From assembly GCA_039810245.1 (NCBI GenBank), contig JBDHWQ010000002.1, forward strand, positions 1-64,000: a stretch of DNA of 64,000 nucleotides, written 5' to 3'. A program made the translations under genes and the position numbers. The notes below the pieces were generated by a model. It did no database searches, was not told where the DNA came from, and was given only the letters and a program-made list of their open reading frames with translations. This document shows, piece after piece, positions 52,469-60,379 of this stretch; the first letter of the stretch is position 1, and each line of letters begins with the position of its first letter. The DNA comes from CALDSL01 sp039810245. GTDB lineage: Bacteria; Chloroflexota; Anaerolineae; Anaerolineales; Anaerolineaceae.

Positions 52469-52914
52469 AAAACTGGTTCACCTCTCGAAATGGAGCGGTT
52501 ACGCTATCTGTGATTGCCTTGCTTTCAGAGTTGTGGCACGCGTTTATAGACTTCCAGCATGAGTATTCGAATATTCTCAACAGTACGGGTGCGGTGTTAC
52601 TCAGCACATTGCTTTACACGGTTCTTTTCGGCGTTTGGGCCTGGGCGCTGCTGCAGACGTTTCGCGGAAACCGCGCCTCGCTGGTCGCTACGTTCATCAT
52701 CAACCTGCTCTTTCTGCTTGTCATTCCCTTTGGGACGCTGGTTGCATATTGCCCTTCGCCGTGCCGTACGCTTTGGCCGATCATGGAAGTGGCGAATTGG
52801 ATCAATTTGCTTTTTGGGATCCTGGCTGGCATTGCAATGGCGTTTCAGATCCGCCGATATAAGGCGGCGAGTAAACAACCGCTTAAACCAGACGGCGGAT
52901 CGCTGTCCGCGTAA
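52465..52914 (+). CDS. Small four-helix membrane protein
   Basis: A 149-residue protein that starts within the stop codon of the methyltransferase gene (ATGA), so it is translationally coupled. It has four hydrophobic helices (VTLSVIALLSELWHAFI, AVLLSTLLYTVLFGVWAWAL, LVATFIINLLFLLVIPFGTL, WINLLFGILAGIAMAF) and a CPSPC loop between the third and fourth, which could bind metal or form a disulfide. No family was recognised. It is followed by a terminator. Confidence 0.75.
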   Translation: MKNWFTSRNGAVTLSVIALLSELWHAFIDFQHEYSNILNSTGAVLLSTLLYTVLFGVWAWALLQTFRGNRASLVATFIINLLFLLVIPFGTLVAYCPSPCRTLWPIMEVANWINLLFGILAGIAMAFQIRRYKAASKQPLKPDGGSLSA

Positions 52915-52946
52915 ATTCGTAGCTATTCTGTATATGATTTAGTACG

Positions 52947-52977
52947 CCGCTCCCATGACACTGGGAGTGGTTTTTCT
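52947..52977 (+). terminator. Intrinsic terminator after the membrane protein gene
   Basis: A 9-bp stem with one G-T pair (52947-52955 with 52962-52970) and a T-run from 52971. Confidence 0.82.
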
Positions 52978-53150
52978 TTACAATTTTCCCAGGAACGATG
53001 AACCAGTTCTGTTTTTCGACTGTACCGCCTTCCATCTCTACGCGCTGATGGCGCTTACTATCTCCTTTCGGCGTTGGGAGCGTTGGGCCTGGTGCGGTTC
53101 TCCGACCAAACAAAAGTAATTCGCCAAGGATCAAATAAAAGAGGTAGACG

Positions 53151-53735
53151 ATGGATCAAATCAATCTGCAAACGATCACCGGTTGGTCCGCGCTTGTCAA
53201 CACCATTGCCGGGATCGTCAGCTTCGCAGCCCTGATGCTGTTCTTTATGGGGGGCGGGCTGTGGGGACCATTGAACGATGCCTTCAGTGTGATCTGGGCG
53301 CTTGCCCTGCTCCCGCTGGCCGGTTGGTTTTTCCTGCTCAACCGGCAAAGCAGTTTGACTTTGAGTGCTGCAACCGCCGCGATTGGCATCGCAGCGATGC
53401 TGGCCTTCGTTGCGCTCCAGTTCTTTCTGGTGGTGGGGCTGTTCCGCTACGAACAGACCGTGCGTGCTGTAATGGCCCTGACCGGCCTGATCGGCCTGTG
53501 GATGGCCCTCAACGGGTTAATGGTGCAGGCTTTAAGGTTTCCTCCCACCGGCCTGTCTCTGCTCATGATTGGCGCTGGTGTTGGCCTGCTGTTGTCCGCG
53601 ATTGGATTTATCTTGGGCGGCGAGCAGCACCCGCTGGCGGCGGCTGGCTACCTCGTTGGCTTTATCGCGGGAATAGGGTGGACTGCCTGGCTGGCAAGGT
53701 TACTCCTTGCCGGCCAGGTGTTTGTGGTCCAGTAA
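53151..53735 (+). CDS. Polytopic membrane protein of unknown function
   Basis: A 194-residue protein with six hydrophobic helices and few charged residues; pieces such as TIAGIVSFAALMLFFMGGGL, ALALLPLAGWFFLLNRQSS and GLLLSAIGFILGGEQHPLAA show the pattern. It resembles no family that can be named. AAGAGGTAGACG precedes ATG 53151. It is downstream of a terminator, so it has its own promoter or is read through. Confidence 0.7.
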   Translation: MDQINLQTITGWSALVNTIAGIVSFAALMLFFMGGGLWGPLNDAFSVIWALALLPLAGWFFLLNRQSSLTLSAATAAIGIAAMLAFVALQFFLVVGLFRYEQTVRAVMALTGLIGLWMALNGLMVQALRFPPTGLSLLMIGAGVGLLLSAIGFILGGEQHPLAAAGYLVGFIAGIGWTAWLARLLLAGQVFVVQ

Positions 53736-53928
53736 GAAAGGGCTGGGCAGGTGCCCTCCGCGCTCGCCGAAGTTTTAAGCATGGGTCAAAAGAAGGAGCC
53801 ATTATGAAGGTGTGTTAAGTGTCGATATGGGTGGTCATTGGATCAGGCGGACTGATAGATCTGCTGGCTCTGGCACTCGTGGGGTAGACCTGATCGGAGA
53901 TGCCCAAACTGGAGACAGGGAAAATAAC
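53736..53928. other. Intergenic region with tiny ORF remnants
   Basis: After a good AAGGAGCC site the frame ATG AAG GTG TGT stops at once (53804-53818). A GTG at 53819 opens a 22-codon frame that reads as one hydrophobic helix (VSIWVVIGSGGLIDLLALAL). This looks like a small membrane protein gene interrupted by a frameshift, or a relic. Confidence 0.4.
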
Positions 53929-53958
53929 AAAAAACTGGTCATTTCTGACCAGTTTTTT
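53929..53958 (-). terminator. Terminator of the tRNA-Asp gene
   Basis: A 13-bp stem including A6/T6 ends (53929-53941 with 53946-53958), TTTC loop. On the minus strand it follows the tRNA by 2 nt. Confidence 0.88.
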
Positions 53959-53960
53959 AG

Positions 53961-54034
53961 CGGGAGCGACGGGATTCGAACCCGCGGTCTCGGCCTTGAC
54001 AGGGCCGCATGTTCAACCACTACACCACGCCCCC
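53961..54034 (-). tRNA. tRNA-Asp (GTC)
   Basis: On the minus strand a 74-nt cloverleaf starts GGGGGCG and ends CGCTCCC plus a discriminator G. The anticodon loop CTGTCAA sits on stem CGGCC/GGCCG, giving anticodon GTC. The T-arm is GCGGGTTCGAATCCCGT. The 3' CCA is not encoded. It has its own promoter and terminator. It borders the accessory-looking segment 49.1-53.8 kb. Confidence 0.95.
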
Positions 54035-54045
54035 GAACGGATGAT

Positions 54046-54074
54046 AGTTTATCACAGCCCATACAGGTCGTCAA
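54046..54074 (-). promoter_or_regulatory. Promoter of tRNA-Asp
   Basis: TTGACG (54069-54074 on the minus strand) lies 17 nt from TAAACT (54046-54051), placing the start about 5 nt before the tRNA. Confidence 0.78.
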
Positions 54075-54108
54075 GGATTTTCCAAAAATTTTGTCACACC
54101 TTTTCCAT

Positions 54109-54138
54109 CAAAAAGCGGTCGGTTTCCCGGCCGCTTTT
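54109..54138 (-). terminator. Terminator after ndk
   Basis: A 12-bp stem with one G-T pair (54111-54122 with 54127-54138), followed on the minus strand by UUUUUG. It is 6 nt beyond the ndk stop. Confidence 0.88.
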
Positions 54139-54143
54139 CTGCC

Positions 54144-54599
54144 TTACTTCTGACTGAAAATCCACGGGTCGTTGGCCCGCTGCCATTGGACCAGCTCTTC
54201 TGGTGAAAACCACAACGCAGCCTCGGTCTCGCCGTTTTCAACGCTGTCAGATGCATGCGTCAGATTGCGGTCGACCTCCAGGCCAAAGTCAGAGCGGATG
54301 GTTCCGGGCGCAGCTTCCCACGGGCGGGTGGCACCCATCGTCTGGCGCACAGCCGCCACCGCGTTTGGCCCTTCCCACACCATTGCCATCACCGGAGCCG
54401 AGGTGATGTAGCGGATTAGCCCTTCGTAAAACGGCTTGCCCTTGTGGATGGCATAATGCGTCTCGGCCAGCTCTGTGGTGACCTGCAAAAATTTGGCCGC
54501 CGACAGTTTCAGTCCGCGTCGTTCCAGCCGCGCAATCACTTCACCAATCAGGCCGCGCTGTACGCCATCCGGCTTTACCAGTACCAGCGTTCGTTCCAC
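54144..54599 (-). CDS. ndk: Nucleoside diphosphate kinase
   Basis: A 151-residue NDK, which balances nucleoside triphosphates with ATP. The phospho-histidine is His115 in NLTHASDSVENGE. RTLVLVKPDGVQRGLIGEVI at the N-terminus and KPFYEGLIRYITSAPVMAMV, GATRPWEAAPGTIRSDFG are all conserved. The His-Ala-Ser-Asp form is a common variant of His-Gly-Ser-Asp. It lies downstream of the long TPR gene but is separated from it by a strong hairpin, so transcription may be independent. Confidence 0.97.
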   Translation of the reverse strand: MERTLVLVKPDGVQRGLIGEVIARLERRGLKLSAAKFLQVTTELAETHYAIHKGKPFYEGLIRYITSAPVMAMVWEGPNAVAAVRQTMGATRPWEAAPGTIRSDFGLEVDRNLTHASDSVENGETEAALWFSPEELVQWQRANDPWIFSQK

Positions 54600-54632
54600 G
54601 TAGCATTCCCTCCATCAGTGGATTTAAATTTC

Positions 54633-54661
54633 ACCCACCCGCGGTCCTGGCGCGGGTGGGT
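54633..54661 (-). terminator. Terminator after the TPR gene
   Basis: An 11-bp perfect GC stem (54633-54643 with 54651-54661) with a 7-nt loop. The U-run on the minus strand is weak (UGAAAUUUAAAU). Confidence 0.7.
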
Positions 54662-54666
54662 TGTCT

Positions 54667-57600
54667 TTATCGCAGCAGTTCTTCCGCCTTCGTATAGGCA
54701 TCCAACGCTTCCTGGATGCGGTTTCCGCGCATGTACGCATCACCCAGCGACTGCCAGATGCTGGTATCCATTGGATAACGATAGAGCGCGTCACGCAGAT
54801 CGTGGATGGTTTCTTCTATCAGTTCGCCGTTTTGGATAAAGCCATCATAGCGGGCAAGAGCGGCTTCCACCGCGCCTTTTTGCAACTCCGTCTGGGCCTG
54901 CTGCAGCGCTTCCGGTAGATCGGCGGCTGCGGAGTGAGCGCCTGCTTCCATCACTGGCGCCTGCTCGATTTCTGTCTCCTTGGCGGGTGTCAAAATATCC
55001 TCTGCTGCGAGTTGTTCCGGTTCAACCTCCACGGAGGCAGGCATTTCCATAACCGGTTCAGCTTGCGGCTCTATCTCAATTTCTGCTGGCATTTCCACGG
55101 CCGCTTCAGGGCTGGTGCTGGCTTCCGGCATCCACTCAGTCGCTGTTTCATCCGTAACGCCTGTACCTTCCACCGAATAGCTGCTCAGGTCACGAAGCCA
55201 ATCCGGAAGTGCTTCTTCCTCTTCATTCATGGCTTCAGTATCCGCCTCAACCACCGGGGCAGTTTCTTCTACCGGCGCAACGCGCACCGGCTGTGTCTTT
55301 TCTTCCGGAGCCGGTTCATCCGCCATCCATCCGGTTTCTTCAGTTGCTGCTACGGCCGGCTCTGATTCGGCGCTGACTTCTTCCTGCGTCACCGCAAGAT
55401 TCTCCTCCAGCGTAGTTTCCGGCAGCGGTTCGATCTCCAATTCGGCGGTTGTGGCCGCTTCTTCCACATCCCATGCGCTGGCTTCAACCTGTGGCGCGAT
55501 GCTTTCGCCGGCCGAATTTTCTTCCAGTTCAGGTTGGGGTTCTTCTTCCAGGTCCACCGGTTTCAGCACCGCCGCTTCCGCCTCTGCCTGCTGCACCCAT
55601 TCAGGAGCCACATCCGCGCGGTCTTCCGGGCGCGTGATCAATGTCTCTTCATCCGCGCCCTGCTTGGCCGCGAGGCTTTCCAGCCAGGCCAATGCCGCGT
55701 CAATGTCATCACCCATAGCGGGCACACCCGTCTGTGTTTCTGCTACCGCTTGCTCGGCAGCGGGCGCTTCTTCAGCTCCGAGATTCGGTTCAGCTTCCGG
55801 GCTGGCGAACAGTTCTTGTTCTTCAGCGCGAGTTTCGGCTGCCAACTCGCCGGTTTCGTGTAGCCAATCCGGCAAATCTCCGGCTTCGGCTGCGGTTTGC
55901 TGAGCCGGTATATCCAGCCACTCTGGTGTCTCGCTGGCAGGCTCTTCGGTGGCTGGCGACGCGCCTTCACTTTCATGCGAAAGCTCTTGCAGCCATTCCG
56001 GCACAGCGGCTCCTGTCTCCTGGGTAGTTGGGGCAGGCCGCTCCTGCAGCCATTCGGGCAAGATCGTATCTTCACCGTGCACGGCCGCTTCAGCCGTTTC
56101 GGCTTCTTCCTCCAACTCCGCATGCCGCCAGTCGGCCACCGGTGCCTGCGTGTGTAGTTCGGCTTCCGGCTGTCCGCGCATCCATTCCGGCACTTCGTTT
56201 TCTTCGGTAGTTTCGACGTCTTTCGGCTGTTCCTGCAGCCATTCTGGCACTTCGGCTTCGACTGCCGGGGTCACATCTTCCTCTACATGCTGGGGTTGAT
56301 CCTGCAGCCACTGCGTCACTTCGGCTTCCGTCGCTTCACCACTCGCCTGCGGCTGTTCTTGCAACCAGCCGGGAATTTCCGCTTCGATCGCCCCGGTGGT
56401 TGATTCTGATTCCCCCTGCGGTGTTTCATTGACAGGCTCAGGCTGCTCCTGCAATAATTCAGACAACGGACCTTCGGTAGCGGGCAGTTCTTCAACCGCA
56501 TCTGCGTTCAGCAGCGCGGAAAGCTCGCCGGCCGGTTCGCTGTCAGCGGCTGGCTGTTCCCCTGCGCTGGCCTCTTTTTGCAGCCATTCCGGCATTTCTG
56601 CGTTGCGATGCTCGGGTTGGGTAATCAGCGTAGCCTCATCCGCGCCTTGCTTGGCCGCCAGGCTTTCCAGCCAGGCCAGGGCGGCATCCAGGTCGTCCGG
56701 TGGCGCCAGCGGAGTGCCTTCCGCGGCCAGCGGGGTCTCTTCCACAGCCATTACCGGTGGTTCCTGCGATACCGGCGCGGCGGGTTCTTCCGCCACAGCC
56801 GGGCCGGCCGCTTCTTCGATCGCCGGAGCCTGGGCGATATCCTGCAGCCAGTCGGGAAGTTTCTCGGCTTCTACCTCGTGCATCATCCCACTCGCGACCG
56901 GCTCACTGGTCGCATCCAACCATTCTGGTACTGCGGGAGCCGGCTGCTCGCTTTCATCACCGGTGGCCTGCGTTTGCAGCCAGTCTGGTAATGCGCTTTC
57001 CTGGCCGGCCTGTTCCCCGATCTGTTGATCAGGCGCTCCGGTCAGCCAGTCCGGCGTATCGGCCGCAGGTTGAGCACTTTCTGCTAAGCCATCCTCTGCC
57101 TTAAGCCAGTCAGGAATCTCTGTCTCCGGCGTCTCCACGGATGCTTCGGGCTGTGTGCTTTCGCCTTCCGCCATCCATTCTGGCAGTGTGGGCTTCATTT
57201 TGGCATCCGGTGCTTCTTGCACGGAAGTCGCGCTCATGTCTTTCAGCCATTCCGGTACTTCGCCGGCAACCTGTGCAGGCTCATCGCTTGACGGTAGCTC
57301 TACCGTCGCTTCGGGCGCTGATTCGATGCTGCTGGTTTCCCTCGCGGCTCCCGGTCCCAATATCTGGTCCAGCCACTGGGTATCTTCTTCGGTTTCGTCC
57401 GCATCTTCCTGAGATTCCGCCAGGGTTTCCGGCGCCAGGCTTTGCAGCCAGTCGGGAAGATCACCAGCAGCAACAACTTCATCGCTACTTCCCAGGCTGG
57501 CTTCGGGTTCTTCATCCAATGACAGGTGTGTTTCTTCCGCTTCGCCGCTCGCAGGCTGCCAGCCCGCAGCCGCCATCCAATCCGGAATATCCGCCGGCTG

Positions 57601-58533
57601 AGCAGGGGTATCTTCTGCATCCATCCCGGGCACCTGCGCTGCACGCTGCTCGGGTTGTTCGCCGCTCATCCAGTCCGGTGTTTCTTCCACCGACGGCGCG
57701 GCATCCCAGGCTACGCCAACCTGTTGTGTCCAACCCGGCTGCGCGGGTTCGTCCTGCTCAGGATCGTAATCCAAATGATCAATCATCACGGCGTTATCCG
57801 GCACATCCGCACTGGTGGGCTGCACCGAGGAAACAAACGCCAGGTAAGGATCCAGCGCGCGCAGACGATCCAGGTAAACCTGCGCTTCCTCCGGCCGGCT
57901 GGTTTCCGGCAAGATATCCGCCAGGATGCGGTTAGCTTCATAGCAGTAGGGCAACTTATCGACTAACTGCGAGCAAACCTCAGTCGCACGCACCTTTTGG
58001 CCCGACTGGTAGTACAACCGGCCCAGTAGTACCTGCATGTCCAGCCGCTGCGAGTCTTCCGCCAGTGTGGCGTTGGCTTCAGCGATTGCCTGCGGAAACA
58101 GCTCGCCGCGCCCGTACATGCGCACCAGCGCGCCGCGCGTCAGCCGTATTTTGGGCGGCTGCACGCCGTCGCGCCGGCCATACAACCTGCGCAGCTCGTC
58201 TTGAATGGCCGGGTTCGATGGCTGTACCTCGAATGCGCGCTCCATGTGGTAGATAGCGCTGTCCAGGTCGCCCTCGTCTTCGCGCACCATGCTCATGCCC
58301 AATTGGGAGATGAAATCGTCTGGCACTACTGACAGCACTCGTTGCAAAATATCGCTGGCTTCACCATAGCGCTGGCTTTCCAGGAAAGCCTTTCCCAACA
58401 GCCGGTAGGTATCAATATGCTTGGGAAAAAATTTTAAAATTTGCTTGCAATGTGCGATTGCTTCTTGCGTGCGCTGGTTCTCAATGAGTTTTTCGATTTC
58501 GTGATTGTAGACGCGCAAAGGGATCTTGGCCAT
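54667..58533 (-). CDS. Very long TPR protein with repeated P-D/E-W-L motifs
   Basis: A 1288-residue cytosolic protein from ATG 58533 (GGAGGAAACTG upstream). Residues about 1-230 form an N-terminal TPR superhelix (EKLIENQRTQEAIAHCKQIL, YRLLGKAFLESQRYGEASDI, SAIYHMERAFEVQPSNPAIQ). Residues about 260-1190 are acidic, Ala/Glu/Pro-rich and likely disordered, with 19 strict copies of hydrophobic-Pro-Asp/Glu-Trp-Leu/Met/Val and several variants. Two near-identical units AALAWLESLAAKQGADE occur within it. A final TPR-like pair (DAALARYDGFIQNGEL-like then WQSLGDAYMRGNRIQEALDA) ends the protein. It has no signal peptide. It is probably a scaffold that docks many copies of a partner. It is downstream of rpoD on the same strand. 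Confidence 0.88.
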   Translation of the reverse strand: MAKIPLRVYNHEIEKLIENQRTQEAIAHCKQILKFFPKHIDTYRLLGKAFLESQRYGEASDILQRVLSVVPDDFISQLGMSMVREDEGDLDSAIYHMERAFEVQPSNPAIQDELRRLYGRRDGVQPPKIRLTRGALVRMYGRGELFPQAIAEANATLAEDSQRLDMQVLLGRLYYQSGQKVRATEVCSQLVDKLPYCYEANRILADILPETSRPEEAQVYLDRLRALDPYLAFVSSVQPTSADVPDNAVMIDHLDYDPEQDEPAQPGWTQQVGVAWDAAPSVEETPDWMSGEQPEQRAAQVPGMDAEDTPAQPADIPDWMAAAGWQPASGEAEETHLSLDEEPEASLGSSDEVVAAGDLPDWLQSLAPETLAESQEDADETEEDTQWLDQILGPGAARETSSIESAPEATVELPSSDEPAQVAGEVPEWLKDMSATSVQEAPDAKMKPTLPEWMAEGESTQPEASVETPETEIPDWLKAEDGLAESAQPAADTPDWLTGAPDQQIGEQAGQESALPDWLQTQATGDESEQPAPAVPEWLDATSEPVASGMMHEVEAEKLPDWLQDIAQAPAIEEAAGPAVAEEPAAPVSQEPPVMAVEETPLAAEGTPLAPPDDLDAALAWLESLAAKQGADEATLITQPEHRNAEMPEWLQKEASAGEQPAADSEPAGELSALLNADAVEELPATEGPLSELLQEQPEPVNETPQGESESTTGAIEAEIPGWLQEQPQASGEATEAEVTQWLQDQPQHVEEDVTPAVEAEVPEWLQEQPKDVETTEENEVPEWMRGQPEAELHTQAPVADWRHAELEEEAETAEAAVHGEDTILPEWLQERPAPTTQETGAAVPEWLQELSHESEGASPATEEPASETPEWLDIPAQQTAAEAGDLPDWLHETGELAAETRAEEQELFASPEAEPNLGAEEAPAAEQAVAETQTGVPAMGDDIDAALAWLESLAAKQGADEETLITRPEDRADVAPEWVQQAEAEAAVLKPVDLEEEPQPELEENSAGESIAPQVEASAWDVEEAATTAELEIEPLPETTLEENLAVTQEEVSAESEPAVAATEETGWMADEPAPEEKTQPVRVAPVEETAPVVEADTEAMNEEEEALPDWLRDLSSYSVEGTGVTDETATEWMPEASTSPEAAVEMPAEIEIEPQAEPVMEMPASVEVEPEQLAAEDILTPAKETEIEQAPVMEAGAHSAAADLPEALQQAQTELQKGAVEAALARYDGFIQNGELIEETIHDLRDALYRYPMDTSIWQSLGDAYMRGNRIQEALDAYTKAEELLR
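55652..56698 (-). repeat. Two copies of a conserved AWLESLAAKQGADE unit
   Basis: Inside the TPR gene two stretches (about 55652-55709 and 56641-56698) encode almost the same DLDAALAWLESLAAKQGADE sequence followed by a TLIT-x-PE region and a P-E-W motif. The divergence is mainly at third codon positions, so this is a duplicated protein unit. Confidence 0.85.
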
Positions 58534-58637
58534 GGACAGTTTCCTCCCGCAATTAGTATGCAACAAACCATTATAGATTGCAAGTGTTTTGCCAGTGGCC
58601 TAAAAATAGTGTCGGTTCCTACCGGGCGCAATAACAA

Positions 58638-58661
58638 ACCACCCCGCGCAAGCGGGGTGGT
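58638..58661 (-). terminator. Terminator after rpoD
   Basis: A 10-bp perfect stem (58638-58647 with 58652-58661), GCAA/TTGC loop, followed on the minus strand by UUUGUUAUU. Confidence 0.85.
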
Positions 58662-58677
58662 GGGTGAGTTGCAAAAA

Positions 58678-59901
58678 TCATTCGCCGAGGTAGTCGCGCA
58701 GCTTGCGCCGCACCGAAGGGTGACGCAGCCGGGAAAGCGCCTGGGCTTCGATCTGTCGCACCCGCTCGCGGGTGACGCCCATCTTGCGTCCCACTTCTTC
58801 GAGGGTATAGGCCTGGCCGTCCAACAGGCCATAGCGCAGCTGCAGGATGCGCACTTCACGCGGCGGCAGCGAATTGAGCACTTCTTCAAGGTGCTCGCGC
58901 AGCAGGTTATAGGTAGCCGTATCATCAGGCGCCGGCGCTTCATCATCTTCGATAAAATCACCCAGCACCGAATCTTCTTCATCATCCGTGGGCGTTTCCA
59001 GCGACAGCGGCCGCCGCGCCACCTGGATCATATTCTCTACCTTCTTGGGCGCCACTTCCAACGCCTTGGCCAGCTCGTCTACGCTGGGTTCGCGGCCTAA
59101 CCGCTGCGTAAGCTGGTGCTGCACGCGCAGCAGTTTATTGATCTGGTCGCCCATATGCACCGGCACGCGGATAGTGCGGCCCTGGTCGGCAATCGCGCGC
59201 GTTACCGCCTGGCGGATCCACCACGTAGCATAGGTGCTGAACTTGTGCCCGCGCCGGTAATCAAACTTCTTGGTCGCGCGGATCAGGCCAATGTTGCCTT
59301 CCTGGATCAAATCGAGGAACGGCACGCCGCGGCCCATATATTTTTTGGCCACGCTGATTACCAGGCGCGAATTGGCCGTGATCAGATGCTCGCGCGCGTC
59401 CCAGCCATCTTCGATCAAACGGCGCAGTTCAGTGCGCCGGCGCAGGCTCACGTTGCCGCGTGCCAGCTCTTCGCGCGCCATACGGCCACGCTCGATGCGC
59501 TGCGCCAGGTCAACCTCTTCTTCTGCTGTCAGCAGAGGCACGCGGCTGACCTCTTTGAGGTACAGCCCAATCGTGTCGTCGGTGTCGATATTGGCCAGAT
59601 CATCCAGGGATATGCCCTGGTGTGCCGCGTCGGCATGTTCTTCCTGTTCTTCTTCCAGGCCGAGCTCATCTTCGGCGGGCTCGCCCAGCGTAGAAGTATC
59701 TTCAATATAAGGAATGCCGGCGCTGATCAGTGCGGCGAATGCTTCTTCAAGCTGTTCAACGTCTTGCTCTGCATCCGGAAAAAAATGCAAAACATCATCA
59801 ATCGTGACGAAGGACTTTTGCCTTCCCAGCTCAATTAACCGCGCAATGGCGGGATATTCTTCCTCGTCTTCATCCGCAACACCAATCAGCACATTGTCCA
59901 T
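58678..59901 (-). CDS. rpoD: Primary sigma-70 factor RpoD/SigA
   Basis: A 407-residue primary sigma factor. The N-terminus (IARLIELGRQKSFVTIDDVL) is a short region 1.1. DTIGLYLKEVSRVPLL is region 1.2. ANSRLVISVAKKYMGRGVPF then LDLIQEGNIGLIRATKKFDY and FSTYATWWIRQAVTRAIAD are region 2 with -10 recognition. REPSVDELAKAL marks region 3, and LPPREVRILQLRYGLLDGQA, TLEEVGRKMGVTRERVRQIE form region 4 with the -35 helix-turn-helix. It is the housekeeping factor. The promoter on the minus strand starts about 300 nt upstream, so the message has a long structured leader. It is monocistronic with its own terminator. Confidence 0.97.
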   Translation of the reverse strand: MDNVLIGVADEDEEEYPAIARLIELGRQKSFVTIDDVLHFFPDAEQDVEQLEEAFAALISAGIPYIEDTSTLGEPAEDELGLEEEQEEHADAAHQGISLDDLANIDTDDTIGLYLKEVSRVPLLTAEEEVDLAQRIERGRMAREELARGNVSLRRRTELRRLIEDGWDAREHLITANSRLVISVAKKYMGRGVPFLDLIQEGNIGLIRATKKFDYRRGHKFSTYATWWIRQAVTRAIADQGRTIRVPVHMGDQINKLLRVQHQLTQRLGREPSVDELAKALEVAPKKVENMIQVARRPLSLETPTDDEEDSVLGDFIEDDEAPAPDDTATYNLLREHLEEVLNSLPPREVRILQLRYGLLDGQAYTLEEVGRKMGVTRERVRQIEAQALSRLRHPSVRRKLRDYLGE

Positions 59902-60200
59902 GACTCGATGGAATTCCTTCTAAACGTGGGTTTTGAGGCAGTGGTTCGCCCAAACAGCCACCCATAACAGGATACACATTTTCCATCCGATATACAATAC
60001 CCTCACTTTTGGATGTTAATGAAGGCACTGTAAGGCGGGCGCGCTAAGCCAGCATTGCGCCCGGGGCGCTCAGTCCTCATCAAAAAACAGCGCCGAGGAC
60101 GCGCCGGTTCGGAGTCTCGCACGCTTTACCAAAAATCACACCGGTGCATAAGCCGGTTGGGTTGGTTGTTTCCGTGTATGGATAGGCCGTGACTTGACCG
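59902..60200 (-). promoter_or_regulatory. Long structured 5' leader of rpoD
   Basis: Transcription from the promoter at 60207-60235 would give a leader of about 300 nt. It contains ACCGG/CCGGT then AUUUUUGG, a 7-bp stem CGGGCGC/GCGCCCG (60036-60042 with 60057-60063), and two interleaved, mutually exclusive stems GGCGCT/AGCGCC and GTCCTC/GAGGAC (60065-60100). The arrangement resembles a regulatory leader. No known riboswitch was recognised. Confidence 0.5.
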
Positions 60201-60206
60201 CATAAC

Positions 60207-60235
60207 ACTATAACCACGCCAAAGGGTAAAGTCAA
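60207..60235 (-). promoter_or_regulatory. rpoD: Sigma-70 promoter of the rpoD leader
   Basis: On the minus strand TTGACT (60230-60235) is 17 nt from TATAGT (60207-60212). This is the best promoter in the 478-nt rpoD-hppA gap on that strand. Confidence 0.8.
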
Positions 60236-60283
60236 TAACCCGTTTCATTTTCTAATCTAAAATTAATCTTTCGGCATTCTTAA

Positions 60284-60312
60284 TTGATTTTCATGAAATG
60301 TTGCGATACAAT
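60284..60312 (+). promoter_or_regulatory. hppA: Sigma-70 promoter of hppA
   Basis: TTGATT (60284-60289), 17-nt spacer, TACAAT (60307-60312), about 65 nt before ATG 60380. Confidence 0.72.
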
Positions 60313-60379
60313 AGTCGGGATATTGATCGTTCCCCGTTGTCATGCTTTTCATTTCCACTCTACTCTCTTTGGAGGACAT

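Noticed and set aside
60095..60140. A GGTTCG-containing sequence that resembles a tRNA T-arm, upstream of rpoD
   Set aside because: No matching acceptor, D or anticodon arms could be folded.
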